Positions 62,844 to 64,000 of a stretch of 64,000 nt of DNA are shown here, piece by piece (the first letter of the stretch is position 1; the number at the start of each line of letters is the position of its first letter). A model generated the notes under the pieces. It was not told the origin of the DNA and did no database searches. It saw nothing but the letters and a program-made list of their open reading frames with translations. This DNA is from Odontocerum albicorne (Eukaryota > Arthropoda > Insecta > Trichoptera > Odontoceridae): the NCBI GenBank assembly GCA_949825065.1, contig OX463856.1, positions 16,390,095-16,454,094 of the forward strand, given 5' to 3'. A program made the position numbers and the translations under genes.

Positions 62844-62954
62844 GTAAAATAATAACTTATTCATATTTTTAAAGTTAATAAATCATTTTATAAGTAAACG
62901 TTTCTTAAATTGACACTTTTTATTAGTTAAGTTGTTATTTTATTTGTATATACG

Positions 62955-63100
62955 ATCTGTTACAACCAATTGGAACGATATTACAGAGGTCTATTGAAAA
63001 CCAGACTTATTATTTTTTTTATAAAATGTGGGAATCGAATCTGTAGGTAATCTCTGAGTTGGAAGTTAGGCGTCTTACTTGGTCACGGATGTCGGATGAT
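62955..63100 (-). mobile_element. SINE family 1
   Basis: Read on +: GTTACAACCAATTGGAACGA, TATTACAGAGGTCTATTGAA, AACCAGACTTATT, GTGGGAATCGAATCTGTAGG (box B complement), AGGCGTCTTACTTGGTCACG, GATGTCGG. Confidence 0.78.
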
Positions 63101-63164
63101 GTGTGCTTTTAGAGTAACTTCAGGCATTGAACGAGATTATAGAAATACATTTAAGATGTCTTAT

Positions 63165-63355
63165 CGAGTTGAGTTTAGGGAAGTAATGCTCTTATCTCCA
63201 CTTTTCACACTATGGTTGACACTAACACACCACTGTGCACAATCATTTTTTAATTTATTGACAAAAACAGTACTAAGACTTGACTTTGTTACTTACAGTA
63301 ACACACCTTTCAATATCTCTCTCTACCATACCATCTCTTGTAAAGCTGTTCGCCA
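63165..63355 (-). mobile_element. LINE family A, segment upstream of GSETWTW
   Basis: Read on +: CACTATGGTTGACACTAACA, CACCACTGTGCACAATCA, CTTGACTTTGTTACTTACAG, TAACACACCTTTCAATATCT, parallel to 30770-30920 and 18720-18840. Confidence 0.55.
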
Positions 63356-63699
63356 ATTATAAAAAAAAATCGGTTTAAAAATAATAAAAATATTAATTTT
63401 GAAAATAAATATATTTGAAAAAAAAAGTTGATAAATTGAAACAGCCTCGTTTTGAGTTTCTCGTAAATGTAGTCCGTCTTCTATCATAATTGTATTTAAC
63501 AAGATTACTTCTCTTACTTTTTGCAACAAAAAAATAGATAAACTCGCTTTTGAGTAGTGGTTAAATATGTAAGTGATTAAGAACGTGTAAATTGATTCTG
63601 CAAATTGCAGTTTCACCATATGCCTGATCACGCACGTTTCCAATATTCCCGTATAATTTTTGCTGTCAACTTTTCTCGTTTCTCATATATCTTATGCAG

Positions 63700-63868
63700 G
63701 GATTATTCTTCGTGATGAAGAGTTTCAACACGATGTATTTATTACTTTGCCCCTCCTCAAATACCGAGCGAAACCCAACCAACACAACTCTTCAGTTAAC
63801 ATGTTAAAGAAAACCCCATTCTCAGAGATATTATTGCAAGATCGATGCCTTTTTGTTGAAGATTTAGC
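63700..63868 (+). CDS. Weak exon candidate, unknown protein
   Basis: A good acceptor (pyrimidine-rich TTTTCTCGTTTCTCAT then ATGCAG ending 63699) opens a frame GIILRDEEFQHDVFITLPL, LKYRAKPNQHNSSVNMLKK, TPFSEILLQDRCLFVEDLA. It could end at a GTAGGT donor (63869) or run open to 63965. Composition is coding-like but no domain was recognised, and such frames arise by chance in 64 kb. Confidence 0.2.
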
Positions 63869-64000
63869 TGTAGGTTGCTTTTCGAAGAATCAAGAAAATA
63901 TGATGTATGATGTTAGGTTGTTTAAAATTATAGGTGTTATATGGAGGGTTCAATTCGATATTTAGTTTATTGATTATTAAACAATCTTCTGTCAGCAAGA

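Overview
This 64 kb window is AT-rich (roughly two thirds A+T by eye) eukaryotic DNA. It is almost certainly from an insect: D34D mariner transposons, short tRNA-derived SINEs, and many 5'-truncated LINE copies with RTE/Jockey-like C-termini. Lepidoptera is my best guess, but that is inference only. No operon, bacterial gene, rRNA gene or intact tRNA gene was seen. Nearly all long open frames are transposon remnants or antisense shadows.

The only sequence that looks like the start of a host gene is at the left edge. A short signal-peptide-like exon (64-140) ends at a GTAAGT splice donor, and its last residues, CSWW, recall the signal-peptide exon of some Wnt proteins. If it is real, much of the window may be a first intron. 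Two weaker exon-like islands lie at the right end (62686-62843 and 63700-63868), both on the + strand.

Layout. 0-4 kb: exon candidate and LINE/SINE debris. 4.3-5.6 kb: a 1.28 kb mariner with both inverted repeats and a TA duplication, its transposase broken by one frame change. 5.7-7.7 kb: nested SINE-in-SINE, a LINE copy containing a 40-bp perfect palindrome, and an RTE-like LINE with target duplication. 8-21 kb: scattered SINEs and LINE 3' ends. 22 kb: a hairpin MITE. 24-33 kb: a dense LINE/SINE zone with a SINE nested in a LINE, and a degraded Tc1/mariner-type transposase. 34-41 kb: a repeat-structured zone with three tandem arrays (about 50 bp, 74/80 bp, 23 bp) and a ~0.87 kb inverted duplication. 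42-48 kb: an RNase H LINE end, a foldback-like element and a second mariner-like element. 49-57 kb: further LINEs, a MITE, and a piggyBac-type MITE inserted at TTAA inside a tandem duplication. 58-64 kb: a Jockey-like LINE end, the longest copy of the main LINE, a degenerate tandem array and the GC-rich exon candidate.

The most unusual signal is the 8-mer TACTCGTA/TACGAGTA, found about 22 times. In five independent comparisons with sister repeat copies, the copy without it has a plain TA where the other has TA-CTCG-TA (or TA-CGAG-TA). This looks like a recurrent 4-bp insertion with TA duplication, as an excision footprint or tiny element would leave. A second system-level observation is that the main SINE family shares its 3' tail with one LINE family, suggesting a SINE-LINE partnership.
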